From Pseudomonas sp. GOM6 (GTDB lineage: Bacteria > Pseudomonadota > Gammaproteobacteria > Pseudomonadales > Pseudomonadaceae), in NCBI RefSeq assembly GCF_029537485.1, contig NZ_JARPUS010000009.1, forward strand, positions 62,001-126,000: DNA of 64,000 nucleotides. The letters are read 5' to 3'. The translations under genes and the position numbers were made by a program. The notes under the pieces are model-generated. The model did not search any database and was not told the DNA's origin. It saw nothing but the letters and a program-made list of their open reading frames with translations. This document shows, piece after piece, positions 19,122 through 28,194 of this stretch; positions within the stretch are counted from its first letter, which is position 1; each line of letters starts with the position of its first letter.

Positions 19122-19997
19122 ATGAGCAACTGGTTACGTGAAAAGCTGATCCCTTCGATCATGCGATCCGAGGTCAAGAAGAGCTCGGTGCCCGAGGGGT
19201 TGTGGCACAAGTGCCCGTCTTGCGACGCAGTGCTTTACCGTCCCGAGCTGGAAAAGACCCTCGATGTCTGCCCCAAGTGCCATCACCACATGCGTATCGA
19301 TGCACGCACTCGCCTTGACCTGTTCCTCGATGCCGAAGGGCGCGAGGAACTGGGCGCCGAGCTGGAGCCGGTTGACCGCCTGAAATTCCGTGACAGCAAG
19401 AAGTATAAGGATCGTATCGCAGCAGCCCAGAAAGATACGGGCGAGAAGGATGCGCTGGTGTCCATGAGTGGCCAGCTGCAGGGTATGCCTATTGTGGCGT
19501 GCGCCTTTGAGTTCAACTTCATGGGCGGCTCCATGGGCGCTGTGGTCGGTGAGCGATTTGTTCGCGCCGCCAACGTGGCGCTGGAAAAGCGTTGCCCGCT
19601 GGTGTGCTTTGCCGCTTCCGGTGGCGCACGCATGCAAGAAGCCCTGATTTCGCTGATGCAGATGGCCAAGACCAGCGCCGTGCTGGCACGCCTGCGCGAG
19701 GAGGGCATTCCCTTCGTTTCGGTGCTGACCGATCCGGTCTACGGCGGTGTTTCCGCCAGTCTGGCCATGCTCGGTGACGTGATAGTCGCCGAACCTAAGG
19801 CTCTGATTGGCTTTGCCGGTCCGCGTGTGATCGAGCAGACCGTGCGCGAGAAACTGCCGGAAGGCTTCCAGCGTAGTGAGTTCCTGCTGGAGCACGGCGC
19901 CATCGACATGATCATTCATCGTCAGGACCTGCGTCCGCGTCTGGCACGCCTGCTGGCCCAGTTCCAGCACCTGCCGACTCCTGCAGCCAGCGCATGA
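19122..19997 (+). CDS. accD: Acetyl-CoA carboxylase carboxyltransferase subunit beta
   Basis: 291 residues. Transfers CO2 from carboxybiotin to acetyl-CoA together with AccA, the first step of fatty acid synthesis. The N-terminal zinc ribbon has Cys31, Cys34, Cys50 and Cys53. The crotonase-like carboxyltransferase core follows, with [13 protein letters not shown], the oxyanion-hole region [12 protein letters not shown] and [14 protein letters not shown] 19122 has GGAGAA just upstream; an in-frame start at 19047 has none. The stop overlaps the folC start (ATGA). Confidence 0.97.
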   Translation: MSNWLREKLIPSIMRSEVKKSSVPEGLWHKCPSCDAVLYRPELEKTLDVCPKCHHHMRIDARTRLDLFLDAEGREELGAELEPVDRLKFRDSKKYKDRIAAAQKDTGEKDALVSMSGQLQGMPIVACAFEFNFMGGSMGAVVGERFVRAANVALEKRCPLVCFAASGGARMQEALISLMQMAKTSAVLARLREEGIPFVSVLTDPVYGGVSASLAMLGDVIVAEPKALIGFAGPRVIEQTVREKLPEGFQRSEFLLEHGAIDMIIHRQDLRPRLARLLAQFQHLPTPAASA

Positions 19998-21295
19998 GCC
20001 AGCGTTCCCTCGCCGATTGGCTGAGCTACCTCGAACAACTCCACCCCAGCGCCATCGACATGGGGCTGGAGCGTTCGCGCCAGGTAGCCGAACGCCTCGG
20101 CTTGGGCAAGCCTGCGCCGCTGGTCGTCACGGTGACTGGCACCAATGGCAAGGGTTCTACCTGCGCGCTGCTTGCTGCCTTGTTGCGCGAGCAGGGCTTG
20201 AAAGTTGGCGTCTACAGCTCACCGCACCTGTTGCGCTACAACGAGCGCGTGCAGTTCGATGGCCGTGAAGCGACCGACTCCGAGCTGTGCGAAGCCTTTG
20301 CTGCGGTCGAGTCCGCTCGCGCTGAGATATCACTGACCTATTTCGAAATGGGCACCCTGGCGGCCTTCTGGCTGTTCGAGCGTGCTCAGCTGGATGCAGT
20401 GGTATTGGAGGTCGGCCTTGGCGGGCGGCTGGATGCGGTCAATCTGGTCGATGCTGATCTGGCGCTGGTAACCAGCATTGGTCTCGATCATGCCGAATGG
20501 CTTGGCAATACCCGCGAGTCGGTCGCCTTTGAGAAGGCCGGTATCCTGCGCCAGGGCAAGCCAGCCCTGTGTGGTGATCTCGATCCGCCATTGCCGCTGC
20601 TGCAGCGGGTGGCTGAGCTGGACTGCCCGCTGTTTCTGCGTGGGCGCGATTATGATCTGGCACTTGCCGAAGATGGCTGGCACTGGCGCGGCCTGACTGC
20701 TGCTGGTCAAGTGCTGGAGCTGCATGATCTGCCATTGCTCGATCTGCCCATGGAAAATGCGGCGTTGGCGCTGCAGGCCTATGCCTCTCTGGATCTGCCC
20801 TGGCATCCCGAGCAGCTGGCTGCAGCCCTGCAGCGTGCGCGAGTGAGTGGGCGACTGGAGCGTCGTCATCTGCATTGGCAAGGCAAGACGCTGGCCTTGC
20901 TGCTGGACGTAGGGCACAACCCGCACGCTGCCGAGTATCTGGCAGTGCGCCTGGCGGCGCGTCCGGTCAGTGGTCGCCGGCTGGCGGTATTCGGTCTGCT
21001 GGCCGACAAGGATCTGGACGGTGTGCTGGCCCCCCTGCAGCTTGAAGTGCAGGACTGGGCCGTGGCGCCGCTGGCTACTTCACGAACCCGTCCTGCCGGC
21101 GAACTGGAAGCGGCGTTACGTAACCTGGGCGCATCTGTGCAGGGCTGTGGCAGCATTGCCGAAGCTTTGCTGGTACAGTGTGGCCGGGCGAGCGAAGGGG
21201 ACGAGATCCTCGTGTTCGGATCTTTCTATTGTGTGGCCGAGGCCCTGGAGTGGCTCGACCAGCAGGCGGAGACAGGTGATGGCAGTACTGGATAA
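19994..21295 (+). CDS. folC: Bifunctional folylpolyglutamate synthase/dihydrofolate synthase
   Basis: 433 residues. Adds Glu to dihydropteroate and further Glu residues to folates, using ATP. The Mur-ligase-type P-loop [10 protein letters not shown] is at about 47-56. Other signatures are [28 protein letters not shown] (with the Mg-binding Glu), and LDVGHNPHA in the C-terminal domain. It overlaps accD by four bases upstream and dedD by 17 bases downstream, so accD-folC-dedD form a tight operon. Confidence 0.96.
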   Translation: MSQRSLADWLSYLEQLHPSAIDMGLERSRQVAERLGLGKPAPLVVTVTGTNGKGSTCALLAALLREQGLKVGVYSSPHLLRYNERVQFDGREATDSELCEAFAAVESARAEISLTYFEMGTLAAFWLFERAQLDAVVLEVGLGGRLDAVNLVDADLALVTSIGLDHAEWLGNTRESVAFEKAGILRQGKPALCGDLDPPLPLLQRVAELDCPLFLRGRDYDLALAEDGWHWRGLTAAGQVLELHDLPLLDLPMENAALALQAYASLDLPWHPEQLAAALQRARVSGRLERRHLHWQGKTLALLLDVGHNPHAAEYLAVRLAARPVSGRRLAVFGLLADKDLDGVLAPLQLEVQDWAVAPLATSRTRPAGELEAALRNLGASVQGCGSIAEALLVQCGRASEGDEILVFGSFYCVAEALEWLDQQAETGDGSTG

Positions 21296-21884
21296 GGGGC
21301 TCAAGCAGCGCATCGTTGGCGCATTGGTGCTGGTGGCGCTGGCTGTGATTTTCCTGCCCATGCTGTTTTCCCGAGAAGATGAACTGCGTCAGGTGGTCGT
21401 TGACGCTCCGGCAATGCCGGATAAACCCGTGATGCCCGAGGTTGAGCTGGAACCGGTCGAGGTGCCAGAGCCTGTAGCACAGGACGAAGTGCCGCCGGTA
21501 GAGCCAGTGCCACAGGCTCCTGTCGAGACGGTTGCTGAGGCACCGACACCAGCTGCTACTGCGCCCAAGGTTGAGGCGCCCGCGGCGGCCAAGCCTGTAG
21601 AGCAAGTTGCCGAAAAGCCTGCCAGTGAGCTGGATGCCAACAACCTGCCGGTCAGCTGGTCAGTGCAGTTGGCCAGTCTGTCCAGCCGCACTGGCGCCGA
21701 GAAGCTGCAGCAGACTCTGCGCAGTGGTGGCTACAACGCCTATATCCGCACCTTCGATGGCATGAACCGGGTCTTCGTCGGGCCGGTGATCGAGCGTGCC
21801 GAGGCAGATCGCCTACGTGATCTGCTCAATCGGCAGCAGAACCTCAAGGGTTTCGTGGTGCGCTTCCAGCCGGAAAACGGCTGA
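21279..21884 (+). CDS. dedD: SPOR-domain membrane protein (DedD-like)
   Basis: 201 residues from ATG 21279 inside the end of folC. Cytoplasmic N-terminus, one membrane helix at about 13-30 (VGALVLVALAVIFLPMLF), a long Pro/Val/Glu/Ala linker, then a SPOR domain from about 123 to 199 (WSVQLASLSSRTGAEKL ... MNRVFVGPVIERAEA). SPOR domains bind denuded peptidoglycan at the division septum. In E. coli dedD occupies the same place between folC and cvpA and takes part in cell constriction, so this assignment rests on both domain order and synteny. Confidence 0.9.
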   Translation: MAVLDKGLKQRIVGALVLVALAVIFLPMLFSREDELRQVVVDAPAMPDKPVMPEVELEPVEVPEPVAQDEVPPVEPVPQAPVETVAEAPTPAATAPKVEAPAAAKPVEQVAEKPASELDANNLPVSWSVQLASLSSRTGAEKLQQTLRSGGYNAYIRTFDGMNRVFVGPVIERAEADRLRDLLNRQQNLKGFVVRFQPENG

Positions 21885-21976
21885 TTTCCTCTATTTCACC
21901 CATCTGGCGGCTCTGGCTTACCGGCTCGGGCCCGCTCTGGTAAAATCCGCCGCCTTTCCCGTCTGTAGGCAGCAAC

Positions 21977-22540
21977 GTGGCATTCACTTGGGTCGACTGG
22001 GCGATCATCGCCGTCATCGCCATTTCCAGCCTGATCAGCCTGCGCCGCGGCTTCTTCAAGGAAGCCCTGTCGCTGCTGACCTGGATAGTTGCAGGTGTCG
22101 TCGCCTGGATGTTTGGTGGAGCCCTCTCGCAGCATCTGGATGCTTTTATAGAGACGCCTTCGATGCGCGTCATCGCTGCCTGCGCCATTCTTTTCGTCGT
22201 GACCCTGCTGGTCGGGGCGCTGATCAATTTTCTTATCGGTGAGCTGATCCGGGTAACCGGTCTGTCGGGCACCGACCGTTTTCTCGGCATGGTTTTTGGC
22301 GCTGCGCGTGGGGCCTTGCTGGTCGTGGTGCTGGTTGGGCTGGTGAGCCTTGCGCCCGTGCAACAGGATCAGTGGTGGCAGCAGTCGACCCTGCTGCCAC
22401 ACTTTCTGATGGTGGCGGACTGGTCGAAGAACCTCATTCTGAGCCTGTCCAGCCAGTGGCTTGCCAGCGGCATTACGGAAACCCCGCAATTGCCGTTCCA
22501 AGAGGCGTTCTCGCAGCCAGTTTTGCCCGAGCGTCCATAG
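21977..22540 (+). CDS. cvpA: CvpA family inner-membrane protein
   Basis: 187 residues from GTG 21977. Four predicted membrane helices: about 5-20, 28-48, 63-85 and 100-125, with the CvpA-family start TWVDWAIIAVIAISSLISLRRG and the motif DRFLGMVFGAARGALLVVV. In enterobacteria CvpA is needed for colicin V production and envelope stress resistance; its biochemical role is not settled. It lies 32 bases before purF, the conserved cvpA-purF pairing. The 92 bases upstream contain TAAAAT near 21936, a possible -10. Confidence 0.92.
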   Translation: MAFTWVDWAIIAVIAISSLISLRRGFFKEALSLLTWIVAGVVAWMFGGALSQHLDAFIETPSMRVIAACAILFVVTLLVGALINFLIGELIRVTGLSGTDRFLGMVFGAARGALLVVVLVGLVSLAPVQQDQWWQQSTLLPHFLMVADWSKNLILSLSSQWLASGITETPQLPFQEAFSQPVLPERP

Positions 22541-22572
22541 TTTCCTGATTCACTACACAGAGGTTGCGTCAC

Positions 22573-24078
22573 ATGTGCGGCATCGTCGGTATTGTCGGTA
22601 AGTCCAACGTCAATCAGTCCCTGTATGACGCCCTTACCGTGCTCCAGCATCGCGGCCAGGACGCTGCCGGCATCGTCACCAGCCACGGCGGGCGGCTGTT
22701 CCTACGCAAGGACAACGGTCTGGTGCGCGATGTGTTCCAGCAGCGCCACATGCAGCGCCTGGTGGGTAACGTCGGCATCGGCCACGTGCGCTACCCGACT
22801 GCCGGCAGCTCCAGCTCTGCCGAGGCGCAGCCGTTCTACGTCAACTCGCCGTATGGCATCACTCTGGCGCACAACGGCAACCTGACCAACGTCGAGCAGC
22901 TGTCGCGCGAGATCTACGAATCCGACCTGCGTCACGTCAACACCAACTCCGACTCTGAAGTGCTGCTCAACGTGTTCGCCCATGAGCTGGCGGTACGTAA
23001 CAAGCTGCAGCCTTCTGAAGAGGACGTGTTCGCCGCTGTGGCCGGCGTGCATGCGCGCTGCCGAGGCGGCTACGCGGTGGTGGCGATGATCACCGGCTAC
23101 GGCGTGGTCGGTTTCCGCGACCCGCATGCGATCCGCCCGATCGTCTTCGGCCAGCGCCATACCGATGAAGGCGTGGAGTACATGATCGCCTCCGAGAGCG
23201 TGGCGCTCGATGTACTCGGCTTCAGCCTGATCCGCGATCTGGCGCCGGGCGAGGCGGTGTACATCACCGAGGACGGCAAGCTACACACCCGCCAGTGCGC
23301 GCAGAGCCCGCAGCTCAAGCCGTGCATCTTCGAACATGTCTATCTGGCCCGTCCTGATTCGATCATGGACGGTGTCTCGGTGTACAAGGCACGTTTGCGC
23401 ATGGGTGAGAAACTCGCCGAGAAGATCCAGCGTGAACGTCCCGAGCACGACATCGACGTGGTCATCCCGATTCCCGATACCAGCCGCACTTCCGCTCTGG
23501 AGCTGGCTAACCAGCTGGGTGTGAAGTTCCGTGAGGGTTTCGTCAAGAACCGCTACATCGGTCGTACCTTCATCATGCCGGGCCAGGCCGCGCGCAAGAA
23601 ATCGGTGCGGCAGAAGCTCAATGCCATCGACCTGGAGTTCCGTGGCAAGAACGTGATGCTGGTGGACGACTCCATCGTCCGTGGCACCACCTGCAAGCAG
23701 ATCATTCAGATGGCCCGTGAGGCCGGCGCCAAGAAGGTCTACTTCTGCTCCGCTGCGCCGGCTGTGCGTTATCCGAACGTCTATGGCATCGACATGCCCA
23801 GCGCTCACGAGCTGATCGCTCATGGTCGCAGCACCGAGGAAGTGGCCGAGCTGATCGGCGCCGACTGGCTGGTGTACCAGGATCTGGACGATCTGGTAGA
23901 GGCGGTCGGCGGTGGCAAGATCAAGATCGAGCACTTCGACTGCGCTGTTTTCGACGGCCAGTACGTCACCGGTGACGTCAACGAGCACTATCTGAACAAG
24001 ATCGAGCAGGCGCGCAACGATGCGGCCAAGGCCGGCAACCCGGTGGTCAGCGCCATCATCGATCTGCACAACGACTGA
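22573..24078 (+). CDS. purF: Amidophosphoribosyltransferase
   Basis: 501 residues. Makes phosphoribosylamine from PRPP and glutamine, the first committed step of purine synthesis. ATG 22573 places the nucleophilic Cys at residue 2 (CGIVGIVG), exposed after Met removal, and GAGG lies upstream. The glutaminase domain shows [18 protein letters not shown] and LAHNGNLTN. The PRTase domain has [17 protein letters not shown], the PRPP loop. No Fe-S propeptide is present, as in the E. coli-type enzyme. Confidence 0.98.
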   Translation: MCGIVGIVGKSNVNQSLYDALTVLQHRGQDAAGIVTSHGGRLFLRKDNGLVRDVFQQRHMQRLVGNVGIGHVRYPTAGSSSSAEAQPFYVNSPYGITLAHNGNLTNVEQLSREIYESDLRHVNTNSDSEVLLNVFAHELAVRNKLQPSEEDVFAAVAGVHARCRGGYAVVAMITGYGVVGFRDPHAIRPIVFGQRHTDEGVEYMIASESVALDVLGFSLIRDLAPGEAVYITEDGKLHTRQCAQSPQLKPCIFEHVYLARPDSIMDGVSVYKARLRMGEKLAEKIQRERPEHDIDVVIPIPDTSRTSALELANQLGVKFREGFVKNRYIGRTFIMPGQAARKKSVRQKLNAIDLEFRGKNVMLVDDSIVRGTTCKQIIQMAREAGAKKVYFCSAAPAVRYPNVYGIDMPSAHELIAHGRSTEEVAELIGADWLVYQDLDDLVEAVGGGKIKIEHFDCAVFDGQYVTGDVNEHYLNKIEQARNDAAKAGNPVVSAIIDLHND

Positions 24079-24089
24079 GGAATATGCAC

Positions 24090-25301
24090 ATGAGCCTGGA
24101 ATGGGACGCGGGCAGACTGGATAGCGACCTTGATGGTGTCGGTTTTGACACCCTGGCGGTGCGCGCGGGGCAGCAGCGCACGCCGGAAGGCGAGCATGGC
24201 GAGGCCATGTTCCTCACGTCCAGCTATGTGTTCCGCAGTGCCGCCGATGCCGCCGCGCGCTTCGCCGGCGAGCAGCCGGGCAACGTTTACTCGCGTTATA
24301 CCAACCCGACGGTGCGTGCTTTCGAGCAGCGCATCGCGGCGCTGGAAGGCGCCGAACAGGCGGTCGCCACGGCTTCCGGCATGGCGGCCATCCTGGCTAT
24401 TGTCATGAGCCTGTGCAGTGCCGGTGATCATGTGCTGGTGTCGCGCAGCGTGTTCGGCTCGACCATCAGCCTGTTCGAGAAGTACCTCAAGCGCTTTGGC
24501 ATTGAAGTGGACTATCCACCGCTGGCTGATCTGGAGGCCTGGCAGGCGGCGTTCAAGCCCACTACCAAGCTGCTGTTCGTCGAGTCGCCGTCCAACCCGC
24601 TGGCTGAACTGGTCGATATCGCTGCGCTGGCCGAAATTGCCCATGCGCGCGATGCCTTGCTGGTGGTCGACAACTGCTTCTGTACCCCGGCGCTGCAGCA
24701 GCCGCTGAAGCTCGGTGCGGATATCGTCATGCATTCGGCGACCAAATTCATCGATGGCCAGGGCCGTGGTCTGGGCGGTGTAGTAGCCGGACGCAAGGCG
24801 CAGATGGAGCTGTTAGTGGGTTTCCTGCGTACCGCTGGACCGACCCTGAGCCCGTTCAATGCCTGGATGTTCCTCAAGGGCCTGGAAACGCTCAAGGTGC
24901 GCATGCAGGCGCAAAGCGCTGCGGCGTTGGAGTTGGCGCAGTGGCTGCAGACTCAGGAGGGCGTCGAGCAGGTGTATTACGCCGGCTTGCCCAGCCACCC
25001 GCAGCACGAGTTGGCCAAGCGTCAGCAGAGTGCTTTCGGTGCGGTGCTGAGTTTCGAGGTCAAGGGTGGCAAGGAGGCGGCCTGGCGCTTTATCGACGCG
25101 ACCCGGGTGATCTCCATCACCACCAACCTGGGCGATACCAAGAGCACCATTGCCCATCCGGCCACTACCTCCCATGGCCGCCTGTCGCCGCAGGAGCGGG
25201 CCAATGCCGGCATCCGCGACAACCTGATTCGCGTCGCGGTGGGGCTGGAGGATGTCGCGGATTTGAAGGCCGATCTGGCGCGCGGCCTGGCTGCGCTTTG
25301 A
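24090..25301 (+). CDS. metZ: O-succinylhomoserine sulfhydrylase
   Basis: 403 residues. PLP enzyme that condenses O-succinylhomoserine with sulfide to homocysteine, the direct-sulfhydrylation route to methionine in Pseudomonas. The Cys/Met-metabolism fold is clear: FDTLAVRAGQ, SYVFRSAADAAARF, YSRYTNPT, and the Schiff-base Lys at 219 in SATKFIDGQGR. ATG 24090 is preferred to ATG 24084 because GAGG at 24077-24080 is then nine bases away. Synteny with purF supports MetZ over other family members such as MetB. Confidence 0.95.
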   Translation: MSLEWDAGRLDSDLDGVGFDTLAVRAGQQRTPEGEHGEAMFLTSSYVFRSAADAAARFAGEQPGNVYSRYTNPTVRAFEQRIAALEGAEQAVATASGMAAILAIVMSLCSAGDHVLVSRSVFGSTISLFEKYLKRFGIEVDYPPLADLEAWQAAFKPTTKLLFVESPSNPLAELVDIAALAEIAHARDALLVVDNCFCTPALQQPLKLGADIVMHSATKFIDGQGRGLGGVVAGRKAQMELLVGFLRTAGPTLSPFNAWMFLKGLETLKVRMQAQSAAALELAQWLQTQEGVEQVYYAGLPSHPQHELAKRQQSAFGAVLSFEVKGGKEAAWRFIDATRVISITTNLGDTKSTIAHPATTSHGRLSPQERANAGIRDNLIRVAVGLEDVADLKADLARGLAAL

Positions 25302-25305
25302 AACA

Positions 25306-25335
25306 AAAACGCCGCTCACTGAGCGGCGTTTTTTA
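25306..25335. terminator. Bidirectional terminator between metZ and xcpQ
   Basis: AAAAACGCCGCTC pairs with GAGCGGCGTTTTT around an ACT loop. The A-run on one side and T-run on the other allow it to stop transcription from both converging genes. Confidence 0.92.
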
Positions 25336-25347
25336 TGTCTCCAGCGC

Positions 25348-27297
25348 TTATTCGGATTTGCGCAGATCGATAGCGCTGGCGCCGGGTTTGTCGAACAGGC
25401 GCTGCGGGTCGGTGCCGATCAGAATCTGCTGGCCATCGTCGTCATAGCCCACCACGCTGATGTCGCTGTACTTCTTGCCGGACAGCGAAGCCATGCCAGC
25501 ACGATCGCGCACCACGGTCGGGCGCAGGAACACCATCAGGTTGCGTTTGACGTGGGTATCCTTGGTCGAGCGGAACAGGCCACCGATCAGCGGGATATCA
25601 CCGAGCAGCGGCACCTTGGACACGGTGCTGGTGACATCGTCCTGAATCAGGCCACCGAGTACGATGACCTGACCGTCGTCAGCGAGGATCACGCTCTTGA
25701 TCGAGCGTTTGTTGGTCACCAGGTCTACGGCCTGGGCGTTGACCCCGGCGCTGGGTGCGATGGAGGAGATCTCCTGCTCCACTTCCAGGCGTAGGGTGGC
25801 CCCATCGTTGATGTGCGGGGTGACCTTGAGCGTCACGCCGATATCCTCGCGCTCGATGGTGGTGAAGGGGTTGCTCGAACCGGCTGCATCCGTGGTGTAG
25901 GAGCCGGTCTGGAACGGTACGTTCTGGCCGACCAGAATTTCCGCTTCCTGGTTGTCCAGGGTCAGCAGGCTGGGTGTCGACAGCAGGTTGCTCTTGCTGT
26001 TGGACGACAGCGCGGTGATCAGCGCGCCGAAGCTGTCGGTGCCGATACCAATGATGGCGCCGTCCGGCAGGGTGGTGTTTTCGGGAATCGCGCCGTCCTG
26101 AATGGCCTGCAGCACGGTACCGACCGACAGCCCGGTGCCGCTGAAATTGACCCCGCCGAGCCCGCCGGTGCCGCCACGGGCATCTACCGCCCACTGCACG
26201 CCAAGGGCATCGCTGATATCACCGGAGAACTCGACGATGGCTGCCTCGACCATGACCTGGGCGCGTGGCACGTCGAGGTTGCGCACGATGTCTTCCAGGG
26301 TCGCCACGGTATCCGGGTCAGCCAGCAGGACCAGAGCGTTAAGGCTTTCGTCGGCGCGGATAAGGATGTTCTGCGGCTTGGTGGTGGTGCTTTCGCCGCC
26401 ACCTTCAGTGTTCTTCAGGCCTTCGGAAATGTCGCCGAGGGTTTCCGCCAGGCTTTTGGCGTCGCTGTGGCGCAGGCGAATTACGCGGGCATTCGCCGAG
26501 CGTGTGCTGGGGGTATCCAGCGAGCGGGCCAGGTTGGCCAGGCGCTGACGTGCGGCAGGTGGGCCGAGCAGGATCAGGCGGTTAGTGCGAGCATCGGCGA
26601 TGACCCGGGTGCCAGTGCCGTTATTCTTCTCGTTGCGCATCACCGAACTGTTCAGCGCTTCGGCCGCATCCAGCACCCAGGCATGCTGCAGGTTGATCAC
26701 GCTGTAATCGGCGTTGCCGCCCTGGTCGAGATCTGCGATCAGCTGGCGGATGCGTTCGATGTTCGAGCGCCGGTCGCTGATGATCAGGGCATTGGAGGCG
26801 TTGATCGCGGCCAGGTGGCCGTTCTGCGGCACCATGGGGCGTAGCAGGGGAATCAGCTCGTTGACCGAACTGTGCTGCACCTGGATCAGCTCGGTTTCGA
26901 TGTCGTCCGGCGCCGCGCGGCCGCTATTGGCGCTACTGCGGGCCTCGGTGCCCGGCACAATGCGGGCCTGGTCGCCCTGGGCCAGCACGGTAAAACCATG
27001 AGTGCTCATGACCGAGAGAAACAGCTGGTAGACCTCGTCCAGGCTCAGTGCCGAGCGGGAGATCACGGTGACCTGGCCCTTGACCCGAGGGTCGACGACG
27101 AAGGTTTCACCCGTGATGGCTGCCACCTGGTCGATGAATTCACGGATATCCGCGTCCTTCATGTTGATGGTCCAGGTCTCGGCGCCCTGATTGGCCGTCG
27201 CTACCGGCTGCGCGGCGAAGACCGGCAGGGGCGCGGCCAGGGCACTCATGACCAGCGTCAGGGCGAGGGGCAGGGCTTTGAGTTTGAATGGGCTCAT
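25348..27297 (-). CDS. xcpQ: Type II secretion outer-membrane secretin (GspD)
   Basis: 649 residues. Forms the multimeric outer-membrane channel of the T2SS. A signal peptide ends near VFAA at residue 29. The N0 domain (about 42-110; WTINMKDADIREFIDQVAAITG) is followed by N1-N3 repeats and the secretin core from about 390 to 595, with the VPLLGDIPLIGGLF signature near the end. The C-terminal tail (about 600-649) could be the pilotin-binding S-domain. Its ATG overlaps the xcpP stop by four bases. Confidence 0.97.
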   Translation of the reverse strand: MSPFKLKALPLALTLVMSALAAPLPVFAAQPVATANQGAETWTINMKDADIREFIDQVAAITGETFVVDPRVKGQVTVISRSALSLDEVYQLFLSVMSTHGFTVLAQGDQARIVPGTEARSSANSGRAAPDDIETELIQVQHSSVNELIPLLRPMVPQNGHLAAINASNALIISDRRSNIERIRQLIADLDQGGNADYSVINLQHAWVLDAAEALNSSVMRNEKNNGTGTRVIADARTNRLILLGPPAARQRLANLARSLDTPSTRSANARVIRLRHSDAKSLAETLGDISEGLKNTEGGGESTTTKPQNILIRADESLNALVLLADPDTVATLEDIVRNLDVPRAQVMVEAAIVEFSGDISDALGVQWAVDARGGTGGLGGVNFSGTGLSVGTVLQAIQDGAIPENTTLPDGAIIGIGTDSFGALITALSSNSKSNLLSTPSLLTLDNQEAEILVGQNVPFQTGSYTTDAAGSSNPFTTIEREDIGVTLKVTPHINDGATLRLEVEQEISSIAPSAGVNAQAVDLVTNKRSIKSVILADDGQVIVLGGLIQDDVTSTVSKVPLLGDIPLIGGLFRSTKDTHVKRNLMVFLRPTVVRDRAGMASLSGKKYSDISVVGYDDDGQQILIGTDPQRLFDKPGASAIDLRKSE

Positions 27298-27938
27298 TGG
27301 GCTACTTCGGCTCCGGACGGGTCGTTCGGCAACGGCTCGCTGCCATTGGTTTCCAGTTGTTCTTGCAAGCTGTCGATGCGTTGTTGCAGGGCCTGCACGT
27401 CTTCGTCCTGCAACTGTTCCAGCTGCTCGGTGGCGTAGTCCGGCATATGGCGCTGGGCGGATGGCACGCGCATGGCTGGGAAGTTGAGGCTTTCCTCGAC
27501 GCCACTGCGCTCAAGGATGACGTGATCCGGGTGGACTGCCTTAAGGTGGGTACTGGCGTTGATCGCGCCGCCGACTTCGATGCGCTTGGGTTGGCCGCCT
27601 GCGGTCTGGATGATGGCGGCAGAGCGCTGGGTATCCGGATGGACGAAGCTGGCCAGCAAGGTCATCTGCTGGTTGGTGGTGGGCGGTGGCTGGTCACCGG
27701 CGGCTCGGCTTGGCGTGCCAAACAGGCCATGCAGCTGTTCGAGGGCAAGCGGACGCTGCTGTTCGCGCTGGGGGTTGTCGGTAGCAGCGCTGGGCTCGCT
27801 GCGCAGCAGCCGTAGGTGATCAATGCTCTGTCGGGTCAGGCTCAGACTCATACCCACCACGGCCAGCAGGCATAGGCAAGTTACGCCATGCTGGCGCAGC
27901 CATGCGAAGAGGCGGGTATTGGTCGCACTCAAGGCCAT
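27294..27938 (-). CDS. xcpP: Type II secretion inner-membrane protein (GspC)
   Basis: 214 residues. Bitopic protein linking the inner-membrane platform to the secretin. One membrane helix at about 16-33 (GVTCLCLLAVVGMSLSL). A periplasmic homology region spans about 75-150 (LHGLFGTPS, then a beta-rich part with AIIQTAGGQPKRIEVGG). A coiled coil at about 170-200 (TEQLEQLQDEDVQALQQRIDS) replaces the PDZ domain found in many GspC proteins, as is known for Pseudomonas XcpP. Transcribed divergently from the LuxR-type gene, with 256 bases between them. Confidence 0.95.
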   Translation of the reverse strand: MALSATNTRLFAWLRQHGVTCLCLLAVVGMSLSLTRQSIDHLRLLRSEPSAATDNPQREQQRPLALEQLHGLFGTPSRAAGDQPPPTTNQQMTLLASFVHPDTQRSAAIIQTAGGQPKRIEVGGAINASTHLKAVHPDHVILERSGVEESLNFPAMRVPSAQRHMPDYATEQLEQLQDEDVQALQQRIDSLQEQLETNGSEPLPNDPSGAEVAQ

Positions 27939-28040
27939 GATCCCCCGGTATTCTTTTTATTCGTGCAGGCTCTGCTCGGCCCGCATCGACCCGGCCCGCA
28001 GTCTGCGGTTGGCGGTCGCGTTAAAGCAAGCCCCCCGGCC

Positions 28041-28060
28041 ATGATGCCTCCTTGCATCAT
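28041..28060. promoter_or_regulatory. Inverted repeat in the xcpP / LuxR-regulator divergent region
   Basis: ATGATGC-CTCCTT-GCATCAT, seven perfectly paired bases on each side of a six-base spacer. On the minus strand it overlaps TATGAT, a possible -10 reading towards xcpP. It lies in the 256-base gap (27939-28194) between xcpP and the MalT-type regulator, which otherwise shows no coding potential. Candidate operator; the binding protein is unknown. Confidence 0.45.
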
Positions 28061-28194
28061 ACTTTTTGCGTACTGGCACATCATTCCTGCTGCCGGAAGC
28101 GTGATTCGTGTCGAAACATCCGCGCAGTGAGCGACTATCATCGCGCCATCTGCATGCCGAACAACAATAAAAACAAGCCTGACGGATATCCGCG

